DNA of 62,078 nt from positions 1 to 62,078 of the forward strand of contig NZ_AZFQ01000055.1 of the NCBI RefSeq assembly GCF_001435195.1, given 5' to 3'. The notes beneath the pieces are model-generated. The model had not been told where the DNA came from. It saw only the letters and a program-made list of their open reading frames with translations, and did no database searches. This DNA comes from Liquorilactobacillus satsumensis DSM 16230 = JCM 12392 (GTDB lineage: Bacteria > Bacillota > Bacilli > Lactobacillales > Lactobacillaceae). Within the stretch, counting starts at the first letter, position 1, and every line of letters starts with the position of its first letter. Shown in pieces: positions 9,553 through 17,952 of this stretch. The translations under genes and the position numbers were made by a program.

Positions 9553-9765
9553 TTAGAAATAATACTTGCGCTTATCATGAAACCCACAAGCTGAACAGTA
9601 CTCCTTACTAGGAGTGAGTGCTCCGCAGTTGACGCAGACACTAACTTCTACGTCTTCCTTCTCAGAGCTAGAAATAAATCTTGCGCCGCAACTGGAACAA
9701 TACTTCCCAGAAGCAACTTTCTTTCCACAGCTCTGACAAGTAACTATATCATACGCTAACTTCAT
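9553..9765 (-). CDS. Small double zinc-ribbon protein
   Basis: A 70-residue protein with two treble-clef/zinc-ribbon units: CQSCGKK..YCSSCG and CVNCGAL..YCSACG, eight Cys in four CxxC knuckles. It has no membrane segment and no other domain. The ATG at 9765 is favoured by GGAGGG 6 nt upstream; an ATG 6 nt earlier abuts that site. It ends 44 nt before the ilv leader ORF on the same strand, so the ilv transcript may begin upstream of or within it. The function is unknown; such proteins often bind nucleic acid or act as small adaptors. Confidence 0.75.
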   Translation of the reverse strand: MKLAYDIVTCQSCGKKVASGKYCSSCGARFISSSEKEDVEVSVCVNCGALTPSKEYCSACGFHDKRKYYF

Positions 9766-10122
9766 AAACATCCCTCCGAACCATTATCCAATCACAGATA
9801 ATACTGACATGTTATAGAATGCTATGATAGCTGTTATTCCATTTGCAATCTGGAAAAACGGCTGACAAGTTTCCTTTTCATCAAAGCATGAATATCTTTC
9901 ATGTGTGTCATACTACACTCTCGTTTTAATGATGTCAACATCTTTTTTTAATAAAAAACGCCTAGATTTTAGGTCGCACAAAACGTTTTTACTTTTTTTA
10001 TTCTTTTGGATTTATTCTAAATAACCTTTTTTAGGGCTGTTTTTTCAAGCGCATATAATGTAAAGAAATAAAAAACGCTCAATTAAGATTAATGTTTTGA
10101 TGATTATTTTTTTAATTTACGG
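9766..10122. other. Divergent intergenic region
   Basis: AT-rich stretch between the zinc-ribbon gene and the MHS-transporter promoter. I see no ORF with a ribosome site and no clear minus-strand promoter. T-rich runs around 9940-10030 lie in it. Confidence 0.4.
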
Positions 10123-10152
10123 TTGACAATGAAGTTCTGCACGCAGTATAGT
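10123..10152 (+). promoter_or_regulatory. Sigma-A promoter of the MHS transporter
   Basis: TTGACA at 10123-10128 and TATAGT at 10147-10152 with an 18-nt spacer, 37 nt before the leader ORF. Confidence 0.8.
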
Positions 10153-10188
10153 TACAAACATATTAGAAAACACTAAGAGGCGAACGAA

Positions 10189-10245
10189 ATGTTACTAACC
10201 AACACAAACATTCAAATTATTATTATCAGCGCGATTATTAATTGA
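10189..10245 (+). CDS. Ile-rich leader peptide upstream of the MHS transporter
   Basis: An 18-residue ORF, MLLTNTNIQIIIISAIIN, with 7 Ile and 2 Leu codons, four of the Ile in a row (ATT ATT ATT ATC). GAGG lies at suitable spacing upstream. It is followed by a perfect 18-nt palindrome (10265-10282) and an intrinsic terminator (10293-10326). Bases 10196-10205 inside the ORF are exactly complementary to 10283-10292 next to the terminator. Ribosome position on the Ile codons could therefore change the RNA fold. By analogy with ilv leaders this is an isoleucine-responsive attenuator. Confidence 0.82.
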   Translation: MLLTNTNIQIIIISAIIN

Positions 10246-10264
10246 TGCGGGCTGCATTTTTAGT

Positions 10265-10282
10265 TGTCCGCAATTGCGGACA
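10265..10282. promoter_or_regulatory. Perfect palindrome in the MHS leader
   Basis: TGTCCGCAATTGCGGACA, an 18-nt perfect inverted repeat between the leader ORF and the terminator. It could be an RNA pause hairpin or a protein operator. Confidence 0.6.
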
Positions 10283-10292
10283 GTGTTGGTTA

Positions 10293-10326
10293 AGCCAGAA
10301 GCTGTCATTCAGCTTCTGGCTTTTTT
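10293..10326 (+). terminator. Leader terminator upstream of the MHS transporter
   Basis: AGCCAGAAGCT / AGCTTCTGGCT, an 11-bp perfect stem with a 7-nt loop, followed by T6. It lies between the promoter and the transporter gene, so it must be read through for expression. Confidence 0.9.
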
Positions 10327-10419
10327 CTTTGCTTCACTTTGGAGGTGTGATCTTGCTTAGACAGTAAAAAAGGTTCAGTTGTTTTCAAGCATATTTTTTT
10401 AACTTTTAGGAGGAGTCTC

Positions 10420-11748
10420 ATGGATAACACAAATAATTTAAGCACCACTTTTAAGCATAAAGATACATCAGCTTTTAAACGCGATTCGGTGAAAACTGTG
10501 ATGTTCGCATCGATGATCGGGACAGCAATTGAATTTTTTGATTTTTACGCCTATGGTACTGCTGCAGCAGCCTATTTCCCAAAAGTTTTCTTTCCGGAAG
10601 TTACGCCGGCTATCGCAACCATCCTGAGTTTGTTGACTTTCGGTGTTGCATTTATTGCCCGCCCGCTCGGATCATTTGTCTTTGGTCATTTTGGAGATAA
10701 AATTGGCCGCAAACGTACTCTTGTGGTCTCACTTTTACTAATGGGAATCTCAACTGTGCTGATTGGGCTGCTGCCAAGCTATGCTACGCTTGGTCTGACA
10801 GCTGTCGTCTTGTTATGTGCCTGCCGCTTCGTTCAAGGAATTGGGCTGGGCGGGGAATGGTCTGGTGCAGCTTTAGTTGCCACAGAAAATGCACCTGCAA
10901 GCAAACGAGCCTTGTATGGCGCCTTCCCTGAATTAGGTGCACCGCTTGGATTCTTCTTGAGCAATGGTTTGTTTTTCCTGCTTGAGACCTTCTTAACCCC
11001 TGCACAAATGCTTAGCTTCGGCTGGCGAGTACCCTTCTTAGCTTCTTCAATCTTGGTTCTGGTCGGTTTCTGGGTGCGCGAACGGATGCAGGAAACACCA
11101 CTGTTTCGGTTGGCGCAGGAGAAAAATGAAGTTACCAAGTCACCACTCAAAGTTGTCTTTAAGACTAGCTGGCGGCAATTAATTCAAGGAACCTTGATTG
11201 TTTCTGTGACTTACACCCTCTTTTATACTTTAGCAACTTGGTCTTTGACATATGCAACCACCAAATTAGGCTTCTCTAACCAAGAATATCTTTTCATGCT
11301 GATGGGTTCAATTATCATCTTTGCATTACTAATCGTTGTCTCATCGACATTTGCAGACAAATGGGGACGTAAACGTACGTTAATGACTTCAGCTTCTGCT
11401 TTAATTGTTTTTGCATTTCTTTTCCCGTACTTATTGCAAGGCCAGCGCAACTTTGGCAGTGTTACACTTTTCCTTGTAATCGGCTTTGTCCTCATGGGGA
11501 TCGCCTTTGGTCCAGTGGGTGCCCTCTTACCTGAACTCTTCTCTACAAAAGTCCGCTATTCCGGTTCAGGAATTGCTTATAATCTTGCAGCAATTGTTGG
11601 TGCAGCTTTTACCCCGACCATTGCAACTTGGCTGGCAGAAAATTGGGGAATCCGCTCTGTAGGACTATACTTAGCGGTCATGGCTATTGCGTGCTTAGTT
11701 TCTCTGTTAACAATTAAAGAGACTAAAACGGTTGACTTTTCAAAATAA
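10420..11748 (+). CDS. MHS-family MFS transporter under an Ile attenuator
   Basis: A 442-residue, 12-TM major facilitator of the metabolite:H+ symporter (MHS) family. Typical motifs are GTAIEFFDFYAYG in TM1, GHFGDKIGRKRTL in loop 2-3, and GGEWSGAALVATENAP after TM4. Known MHS members carry organic acids, betaine, shikimate or 2-oxoglutarate. RBS AGGAGGAG precedes the ATG. The gene is divergent from the ilv operon and is preceded by an Ile-rich leader peptide and terminator. Uptake of isoleucine or a branched keto/hydroxy acid is therefore a reasonable inference, though no family member with that substrate is known to me. Confidence 0.9.
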   Translation: MDNTNNLSTTFKHKDTSAFKRDSVKTVMFASMIGTAIEFFDFYAYGTAAAAYFPKVFFPEVTPAIATILSLLTFGVAFIARPLGSFVFGHFGDKIGRKRTLVVSLLLMGISTVLIGLLPSYATLGLTAVVLLCACRFVQGIGLGGEWSGAALVATENAPASKRALYGAFPELGAPLGFFLSNGLFFLLETFLTPAQMLSFGWRVPFLASSILVLVGFWVRERMQETPLFRLAQEKNEVTKSPLKVVFKTSWRQLIQGTLIVSVTYTLFYTLATWSLTYATTKLGFSNQEYLFMLMGSIIIFALLIVVSSTFADKWGRKRTLMTSASALIVFAFLFPYLLQGQRNFGSVTLFLVIGFVLMGIAFGPVGALLPELFSTKVRYSGSGIAYNLAAIVGAAFTPTIATWLAENWGIRSVGLYLAVMAIACLVSLLTIKETKTVDFSK

Positions 11749-11848
11749 TGTAACTTTAAAACAACCGAATTTAGACTCTGCTTATCCCCTAATCTGTTTT
11801 GCGACATGTTCAATGTTACATTAAATAACATCTTGAATTTACACTTAA

Positions 11849-11902
11849 AAAAATAAAGGAACTAACTTGGGCTTTTTACGCAAGTTAGTTCCTTTATTTT
11901 TT
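11849..11902. terminator. Bidirectional terminator
   Basis: A 19-bp perfect stem (11851-11869 with 11881-11899), AAATAAAGGAACTAACTTG and its complement, flanked by A and T runs. It serves the MHS gene on the plus strand and the UPF0210 gene on the minus strand. Confidence 0.9.
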
Positions 11903-11954
11903 AATTATTATCAGTATTCCTACTCAAAAATCAGCTGCTGCAACCCAGATTTTT

Positions 11955-13298
11955 CTAGTTCTTAAAACTATGAATGGGTGCAGGAATTAAACCACCACGA
12001 GCAATCATGGCTGCCGAAGAGGCCGCATTAACAGCCATTACTGGGGCATAGCCTAACAAGCCACCAAACTCGGCCATCTCTCCAACTTTTTTACCTTTAA
12101 TTGGCAATACACGTACGGCTGTCGTTTTGTTATTGATCATTCCGATGGCCGCTTCATCAGCAATCATTGCAGAGATCGTCTCCGCCGGGGTATCACCTGG
12201 AATTGCAATCATATCAAGCCCAACCGAGCACACTGCAGTCATCGCTTCTAGCTTTTCAATATTTAAGGTGCCTGCTGTTGCAGCAGCAATCATCCCTGCA
12301 TCTTCCGAAACTGGAATAAATGCTCCTGACAGACCTCCGACATGATTACAGGCCATGATACCACCTTTTTTAACCGCATCGTTCAACAATGCAAGCGCCG
12401 CTGTTGTTCCATGCGTCCCCACACTCTCTAGCCCAATTTCTTCTAGAATCTGAGCTACCGAATCCCCCGCAGCTGGTGTTGGTGCCAGTGACAAGTCAAC
12501 AATTCCAAAGGGAACATGCAGTCGTTCTGATGCAAGTGTTCCAATCAGTTGTCCCATTCTGGTTACCTTAAACGCGGTTTTTTTGATTGTCTCAGCAACT
12601 GCATCCAGCGGTTGGCCTTTAACCTTTTCGAGTGCGTGTTTAACAACACCTGGGCCGCTGACACCGACATTAATGACGACATCTCTTTCACCTACACCAT
12701 GGAAGGCTCCTGCCATAAATGGATTATCCTCAACGGCATTGCAGAAAACGACCATTTTGGTATTTGCCATAAAAGAACGCTCAGCAGCATCTTTGATGAC
12801 CTTCCCCATTTGTGCAACTGCGTCCATATTGATACCACTTCTTGTCGAGCCAACATTTACGGAAGCACATACAAGGTCTGTTTCAGACAATACCTGCGGC
12901 AATGAGTTAATCAAACGCAGATCCCCGCTTTGGTATCCTTTTTGTACAAGCGCTGAAAATCCCCCAATGAAATTAACTCCGAGTTCTTTAGCCGCGCGGT
13001 CAAGGGTTTGTGCATACTTAAAATAGTCTTGATCTGCAGATGCCGCAGCAATAATTGAAATCGGTGTGACAGAGATCCGCTTGTTAATGATCGGAATTCC
13101 ATATTCTGCCTCAAGTTGTTGTCCGACTTTAACAAGGTTCTTTGCCTTTGTCATGATCTTCCGGTAGATGCGTTCGCATGCTCGATCACTGTCGCTGTCG
13201 ATACAATCTAATAAGGAGATGCCCATCGTGATCGTCCGGACATCCAATTTTTCATCGGAGATCATGTGAATCGTTTCTTTGATCTTTTCTGTTTCCAT
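11955..13298 (-). CDS. UPF0210 (PFL family, DUF711) protein
   Basis: A 447-residue protein matching the UPF0210 family: [13 protein letters not shown] at the N-terminus, [15 protein letters not shown] near residue 170, the glycine-rich [12 protein letters not shown] near 234, and [16 protein letters not shown] near 315. It is soluble, with no membrane segment. The family is almost always paired with a small ACT protein (UPF0237), which lies 16 nt upstream here. The biochemical function is not established; the pairing suggests a ligand-controlled enzyme complex. Confidence 0.92.
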   Translation of the reverse strand: METEKIKETIHMISDEKLDVRTITMGISLLDCIDSDSDRACERIYRKIMTKAKNLVKVGQQLEAEYGIPIINKRISVTPISIIAAASADQDYFKYAQTLDRAAKELGVNFIGGFSALVQKGYQSGDLRLINSLPQVLSETDLVCASVNVGSTRSGINMDAVAQMGKVIKDAAERSFMANTKMVVFCNAVEDNPFMAGAFHGVGERDVVINVGVSGPGVVKHALEKVKGQPLDAVAETIKKTAFKVTRMGQLIGTLASERLHVPFGIVDLSLAPTPAAGDSVAQILEEIGLESVGTHGTTAALALLNDAVKKGGIMACNHVGGLSGAFIPVSEDAGMIAAATAGTLNIEKLEAMTAVCSVGLDMIAIPGDTPAETISAMIADEAAIGMINNKTTAVRVLPIKGKKVGEMAEFGGLLGYAPVMAVNAASSAAMIARGGLIPAPIHSFKN

Positions 13299-13314
13299 CT
13301 AACTCGTGGCCCTC

Positions 13315-13584
13315 CTATAATTGGTGCATGGCGTGGTAGATTTCCTCACGTCTAATTTTAATCTCGACTCCCAACTGCTTGCCTAAATCATCGAGCTCGT
13401 GTGCAAGCGCCGTGAAATCAACACTTTCATCTTTGAGCTCAACCATCATCATCATGGTAAAATTATCATCCATGATGGTCTGTGAAACATCTAAAATATT
13501 GATCTTCTTCTCAGACAAAAAAGTACTAACCCCAGCGATGATTCCAACCTGGTCCTTACCAATTGTGGTTAAAATAGCCTTCAA
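13315..13584 (-). CDS. ACT-domain protein, UPF0237
   Basis: An 89-residue stand-alone ACT domain, starting (M)KAILTTIGKDQVGIIAGVS. The start is the TTG at 13584, with GGGGTG 6 nt upstream; this gives the usual family length of 88-90 residues, while an ATG at 13602 lies ahead of the ribosome site. ACT domains bind amino acids. The gene directly precedes the UPF0210 gene and probably shares the promoter at 13623-13651. Confidence 0.9.
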   Translation of the reverse strand: MKAILTTIGKDQVGIIAGVSTFLSEKKINILDVSQTIMDDNFTMMMMVELKDESVDFTALAHELDDLGKQLGVEIKIRREEIYHAMHQL

Positions 13585-13622
13585 TATAGACACCCCATTC
13601 ATTTTGACTTAACTTATGCTCA

Positions 13623-13651
13623 AGTATAGCTTTTAAACCACCGTTGTGCAA
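13623..13651 (-). promoter_or_regulatory. Promoter of the ACT/UPF0210 operon
   Basis: Minus strand TTGCAC (13646-13651), 17-nt spacer, TATACT (13623-13628), about 40 nt upstream of the TTG start. Confidence 0.75.
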
Positions 13652-13751
13652 TTAGTAATTTTTACCAAGTTTTTCTTGCTTGAATTTCTACCATATTCCA
13701 ATTAACATTAGAATGTCGCTTAAGTTTTAACTACATAGGAAGGAACTTCTC

Positions 13752-15104
13752 ATGCCAACACCTTTAAGTTCAAAAAAACGGATGGTTGTGACGATACTAC
13801 TTTTATTCTCAACCTTTATCTCACTTGCGAGTCAAACAATGATGATCACCGCTTTGACTGCTATTGAACATTCTTTAAATATCCCATTAACTAGTGTGCA
13901 GTGGTTGACCACTGGGTACATTCTAATTGTTGGAGTTGTAATGCCGCTTTCTTCAAATCTCTACGAAAAATTCAGTAATAGACAAGTTTTTTTGTCTACA
14001 ATCAGCCTTTTCATCATCGGTAGTTTGTTAGGCGCTTTTGCCTCCAGCTTCAGTATTTTACTCCTTGCACGTTTATTGCAGGCTTGTGCTGGCGGAATCT
14101 TGATGTCATTTCAGATGACAGCTATGATTACCATCTATCCGCCTGAAAAACGAGGAACGGTTTTAGGAATGTCTGGATTAGTAATCGCCTTTGGCCCAGC
14201 GATTGGGCCGACCATCTCCGGAATTATTTTGCATTTTTTCACATGGCAATATCTGTTTATTCTAGTTTTGCCGTTCATGTTATTAATTTTGGTAGTCAGT
14301 TGCTTGACCTTCCCTAATTTCTCACAACCGCAGAAGATCAAGATTGATTTACTTTCAGTCTTTCTCTCACTGTTCGGCTCTGGTATGGCACTCGCAAGTC
14401 TGACTGTTCTGCAACAGAACATCTTGCTGGGAATCATTCTCCTCTTAGGGGGATTATTCTTGTTGTTCATCTTTACACGCCGTCAGCTGCATTTAAAGAA
14501 ACCCATGCTCCGTGTGCAATTATTCAAGTTGCGTTCATTTTGCCTATTGACCTTGATTGGCATGCTTGCCTTTATGGTCTTAATTGGGACCGAACAACTT
14601 GTTCCCATCTTTGCTGAAAATGTTCTAGGTCTTAGTAGTTTACAATCTGGTTTGATTCTTCTTCCGGGGGCAATCTTGAATGCTCTCTTTGCTGCTTTGG
14701 CAGGCCGTTACTATGATCTGCACGGACCTAAACTATTGCTAACTGTGGGGGTTGCGTTAATGCTGATCGCAACTGTGCCTTTTTTGCTAATGAATGCACA
14801 TACTCCAGTTTGGATAATCACTTTTGCTTACTTAGTGCGGATGATTGGCAATTCGCTGGTCTTTTCTCCGGCGATGTCCGAAGCTTTCAAAGATGTTCCG
14901 CCACTTTATGTGAGTCACGCTTCTGCACTTAACAATTCACTCAGACAGGTCGCTGCTGCTGTTTCAACAACTTTGATGATTGTTTTGGCTGATCTACCGC
15001 GCTCGCTTGTGGCAGGTTCACATCTGGCGATTAGTTTTACGGTTATCTTATTGTTGCTTACCGAATTTCTATTTTTGCGTTATGCAGCTTATACACAAAA
15101 GTAG
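13752..15104 (+). CDS. DHA2-family (EmrB/QacA) drug-efflux MFS transporter
   Basis: A 450-residue protein with about 14 predicted TM segments. DHA2 features include SVQWLTTGYIL after TM1 and the GMSGLVIAFGPAIGPTISG motif C in TM5. RBS AGGAAGG precedes the ATG. No regulator is adjacent. It is a paralogue of the transporter at 50016-51407 (shared VQWMTTGYLL/VQWLTTGYIL and GPAIGPT/APALGPT motifs). The stop codon TAG falls on the edge of a repeat A copy. The likely role is proton-driven export of toxic compounds; the substrate is unknown. Confidence 0.88.
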   Translation: MPTPLSSKKRMVVTILLLFSTFISLASQTMMITALTAIEHSLNIPLTSVQWLTTGYILIVGVVMPLSSNLYEKFSNRQVFLSTISLFIIGSLLGAFASSFSILLLARLLQACAGGILMSFQMTAMITIYPPEKRGTVLGMSGLVIAFGPAIGPTISGIILHFFTWQYLFILVLPFMLLILVVSCLTFPNFSQPQKIKIDLLSVFLSLFGSGMALASLTVLQQNILLGIILLLGGLFLLFIFTRRQLHLKKPMLRVQLFKLRSFCLLTLIGMLAFMVLIGTEQLVPIFAENVLGLSSLQSGLILLPGAILNALFAALAGRYYDLHGPKLLLTVGVALMLIATVPFLLMNAHTPVWIITFAYLVRMIGNSLVFSPAMSEAFKDVPPLYVSHASALNNSLRQVAAAVSTTLMIVLADLPRSLVAGSHLAISFTVILLLLTEFLFLRYAAYTQK

Positions 15105-15262
15105 AAGTGCCGACAACCAGCGTTCAGCCACCGTAGACTAAGTCCGGCATTACAAAGTAACCCGGGTTTGGTTACACGTAATGCTGGCTTAGGCACAGGA
15201 GGTTGCTGGTGGAGCACGTTATGTAGAAGTGCCGACAACCACCGGAAGTCTTTGAGCACATT
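15104..15262. repeat. Repeat A copy downstream of the DHA2 gene
   Basis: A full unit at 15104-15221 (GAAGTGCCGACAACC to GGAGCACGTTA) with the inner ATTAC..GTAACC / GGTTAC..GTAAT hairpin, then a short unit 15226-15262 that keeps only the termini. The last base of the upstream stop codon is the first base of the repeat. Confidence 0.85.
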
Positions 15263-15300
15263 ATGGGAAAAGTGCCGCCCAACACCCTAAAACAAAAACC

Positions 15301-15345
15301 GAGGGGCTGTGACAAAAGTTAACTTTTATCACAGCCCCTCTTTTA
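15301..15345. terminator. Bidirectional terminator
   Basis: GAGGGGCTGTGACAAAAGTT pairs with AACTTTTATCACAGCCCCTC (20-bp arms, one mismatch), flanked by A-rich and T-rich runs. Confidence 0.85.
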
Positions 15346-15472
15346 TTCCGGATAAACGGGTTCAATAAGTAAAAATTCTCCGTCTAACTTCGAATTACTC
15401 ATAGCAAAGTACTCGCTATGTTCGTAATTTCGAGTTAGCACTCAAAATTTTCCCGACTTATGTCACACTCTC
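15341..15472 (-). repeat. Repeat B copy 1 (minus orientation)
   Basis: About 132 nt, reverse complement of the elements at 24787-24920 and 61936-62068. It reads GAGAGTGTGACATAAGTCGG on the minus strand. Nested arms AACTCGAAATTAC / GTAATTCGAAGTT and CATAGC / GCTATG form a long hairpin. No ORF of note. Confidence 0.88.
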
Positions 15473-15541
15473 AATCTACAGATTAACATCCCTATAATTC
15501 TAGTTACATGTGCATTTCTTAAATCTGTGCAAGTGCAGCTC

Positions 15542-16318
15542 CTATTCAACTTGCTCACGCTCGTCATGATAAACAAATTTGATTTCAGGGAACTCAGTGG
15601 ATCCATCCTTATCCTGCATAAAAGCAAGCGCCTCACGTCTGATTTGCGCTAAATCGATTCCCTGTTGTTTAGCCGCAAAAAGACATCCACAATAACACTG
15701 CCGGTAAACATCGTATTCGCGGCACATCTCCAAAGAACGCTGATACCCACCATTTTTTTTAAAGTCACTGGGCAAATACTTAGTAGTATAAAAGTTCTGA
15801 ACTTCAATCCCTACACTATTAACTACTTGTGAATTCTTATGCGGACTAATAGTCAATGCGCTACCAAAATAATCAAAATCGAGTTCCACGGCTTTTGCAG
15901 CAACAAGATCCAAGCGATATCCGAAGCAGGCGCGGCAGCGGTCTCCTCCTTCAGGTTCCTTTTCAAGTCCTCTGACTGCTTCAAAATACTGCTGTGGAGC
16001 ATACGGAGCAGCTAAAAAGCGGACATTGTTCCCGGTTTTTTCATTGAAATCACGAATGAACTTTTGCTGTACATACTCACGGCGTTGATATTCCGCACGC
16101 GGATGGATATTAGAATTTGCATAATAGACAGTCACATCCGCATACTTAGTCAAATATTCAAGCGTGTATGTGCTACACGGCGCACAACAGCTGTGCAATA
16201 AAATTTTAGGTCTAGTCGTTGTCAACTGCCAATTTTTGATCATTTTCTGTAAAATTTTATCATAATTAATTTTTTGATTAGGATTCAGTTTATCTAAAAA
16301 TTCATGCAGATCAATCAC
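15542..16318 (-). CDS. queH: Epoxyqueuosine reductase QueH
   Basis: A 258-residue DUF208 protein that reduces epoxyqueuosine to queuosine in tRNA, the final step of Q34 formation in many Firmicutes. Conserved cysteine motifs are HSCCAPCS near residue 43, GDRCRACFGYRL near 125, and YRQCYCGCLFA near 206, which bind an Fe-S cluster and a second metal. The start is GTG at 16318 with GGGGAGGAG 8 nt upstream. It stands alone; no other queuosine gene is in the window. Confidence 0.94.
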   Translation of the reverse strand: MIDLHEFLDKLNPNQKINYDKILQKMIKNWQLTTTRPKILLHSCCAPCSTYTLEYLTKYADVTVYYANSNIHPRAEYQRREYVQQKFIRDFNEKTGNNVRFLAAPYAPQQYFEAVRGLEKEPEGGDRCRACFGYRLDLVAAKAVELDFDYFGSALTISPHKNSQVVNSVGIEVQNFYTTKYLPSDFKKNGGYQRSLEMCREYDVYRQCYCGCLFAAKQQGIDLAQIRREALAFMQDKDGSTEFPEIKFVYHDEREQVE

Positions 16319-16423
16319 CGGATTTTCTCCTCCCCATAAATTGTGTTGCCCCTTCTAGATCAATCACGTCACTGAAAATACTCCTAAATCAGTATATACC
16401 TTAAAAGGATCTGCAACAATCCT

Positions 16424-17560
16424 TCAAGCTAATTCAAGCTTGCGTACAACCTTTTCATATAATTTCGCTGCAATTTTTATGCCGCCTGCTTTACTGACAT
16501 GCATATGATCCCCAAGATCGTAAGTACTGCTCAGTTGTCCTTGTGCATCTGCAACAAAATAATTATGGAAAACATAGTTCTTTGCAGTTAATAAACGATT
16601 AAATTCTCGCCGAGTTTGTTGTGCATCCTCGTAATCGGCAGTCTGCAGCTTTACCTGATTGCTGTGTCCTAGTCTAAACGGAAGAAGATCGCCCAAAAGC
16701 AATGTTCCGTTGTTTTTTGAAACCAATTGCTGCAACTCCGTGACCCCTGCCAGCAATTCCGGTGCGGTTACTTTCTGTTTCCCTGCTTGTAAACTGAGCA
16801 GCGGCAAAATAAGATCATTTCCGCCAGCTAGAACAAACACTAATTCTGGCTGGATTTCAAGCAGATCTGGCAACCTGTGCAGCAATCCTTGACCAAAAGT
16901 TTGATAAAGCAGTTCATCAGTAGGTGCATCATGCAAGAGCCGATTACCTGAAATTCCGCTGTTGAGTGTCACTACTTTCTCTGGAAAGGCGCGATTTAAT
17001 AAGGCGGTTAAGCTGTCTGTTATTAATCCCATTTCAATCAGCGAATCTCCAGTAAATAAAATCGTCTTAGGTTGGGCTGCCGTCCAAAATTCGATTTGCT
17101 CAAGGCAAAACCAGCCACGACGGGCCGTAAATGATTTTCGCAAGCGGGGGAGCTTGTCGGCTTTGCGAATCATTCCAGCGTTAGTCAGCGTGGTATCATA
17201 AGTATTTGCAAAATCTAGATAATTTTGCGGTTCACTGCTACTCAACCTAAAAAACAATCTTTGCCCTGTGTGCACGGCCACTTTAAGCGGATCAGTGATC
17301 ACCCTGCTGCCAGCTGGAATTTTGATGGTTGCAGTCCCGTGCAAGGTTATTTCGTGTTTCACATGAAACGTTTCATCAAATGAAAACTCCAATTTTTGAA
17401 AGACCAGTTCACTTTTGCCGTGAAGATTAGTTAAGTGCAAGCGTAAAGCAATTCCGCTAACATTTGTAGTCACTTGGACAATCTGTGTCAGTTCCTCCAT
17501 CCGGAAAGGAAGTGTAGAAAAATCATTGCAATTATGTTGCCAAATTGGAACCCATTTCAA
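16424..17560 (-). CDS. SGNH/GDSL-family hydrolase
   Basis: A 378-residue protein. The N-terminal ~170 residues are beta-rich and look like a carbohydrate-esterase accessory domain. The SGNH domain follows: FTGDSLIE (catalytic Ser), a Gly in SGISGNRL, GGNDLI (Asn), and DHMHVS (Asp/His). No signal peptide is seen, so it is probably cytoplasmic. The start is TTG at 17560 with AAGGGGG 8 nt upstream. It is likely an esterase acting on an acyl or acetyl ester, perhaps of a sugar; the substrate is unknown. Confidence 0.85.
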   Translation of the reverse strand: MKWVPIWQHNCNDFSTLPFRMEELTQIVQVTTNVSGIALRLHLTNLHGKSELVFQKLEFSFDETFHVKHEITLHGTATIKIPAGSRVITDPLKVAVHTGQRLFFRLSSSEPQNYLDFANTYDTTLTNAGMIRKADKLPRLRKSFTARRGWFCLEQIEFWTAAQPKTILFTGDSLIEMGLITDSLTALLNRAFPEKVVTLNSGISGNRLLHDAPTDELLYQTFGQGLLHRLPDLLEIQPELVFVLAGGNDLILPLLSLQAGKQKVTAPELLAGVTELQQLVSKNNGTLLLGDLLPFRLGHSNQVKLQTADYEDAQQTRREFNRLLTAKNYVFHNYFVADAQGQLSSTYDLGDHMHVSKAGGIKIAAKLYEKVVRKLELA

Positions 17561-17952
17561 GTAATTCGCCCCCTTTTATTGCTACGCTACCAAACTCACA
17601 TTTACCTCAAATTGCACAATAGTTCATCCATCCCGCTTAACTGTGCCATTCAATCCTTTTAGTCTATAAAGATTTAACTGCTGTACTTCTTGCTTAAAAC
17701 TCACAAAGCGGCCAAAGTTCAGGACTTCAGTAGCAAAATTATTCTTGAAAGCCCACTTTATTAAGAAGCCTAGAATAATCGAAACTCAATGATCACTTTT
17801 TGACCTTGAGCATTTGCGCTACATTCCATTGCCAGTACTTTGCCGCTTTGTTGTATTTATTAAAAAAGGTGTTCACTCAAAAATTATCGATAATTGACGT
17901 TGCTTGAAAATACATTTTTAATGTGCCCTGCCAACAGTCTCACTTATTTAAC
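17561..17952. other. Gene-free stretch between lplA and the SGNH hydrolase gene
   Basis: About 390 nt. No ORF with a ribosome site, no clean terminator and no copy of repeats A or B are seen. It could hold decayed sequence. Confidence 0.4.

Noticed and set aside
9553-9600. Promoter for the ilv leader (TTGTGG with TATTAT)
   Set aside because: The -35 match is poor and the spacer is 19 nt, so it is not reported as a feature.
15341-15472. Repeat B as an insertion sequence
   Set aside because: The element is only ~133 nt with no coding capacity, so it cannot be an autonomous IS.
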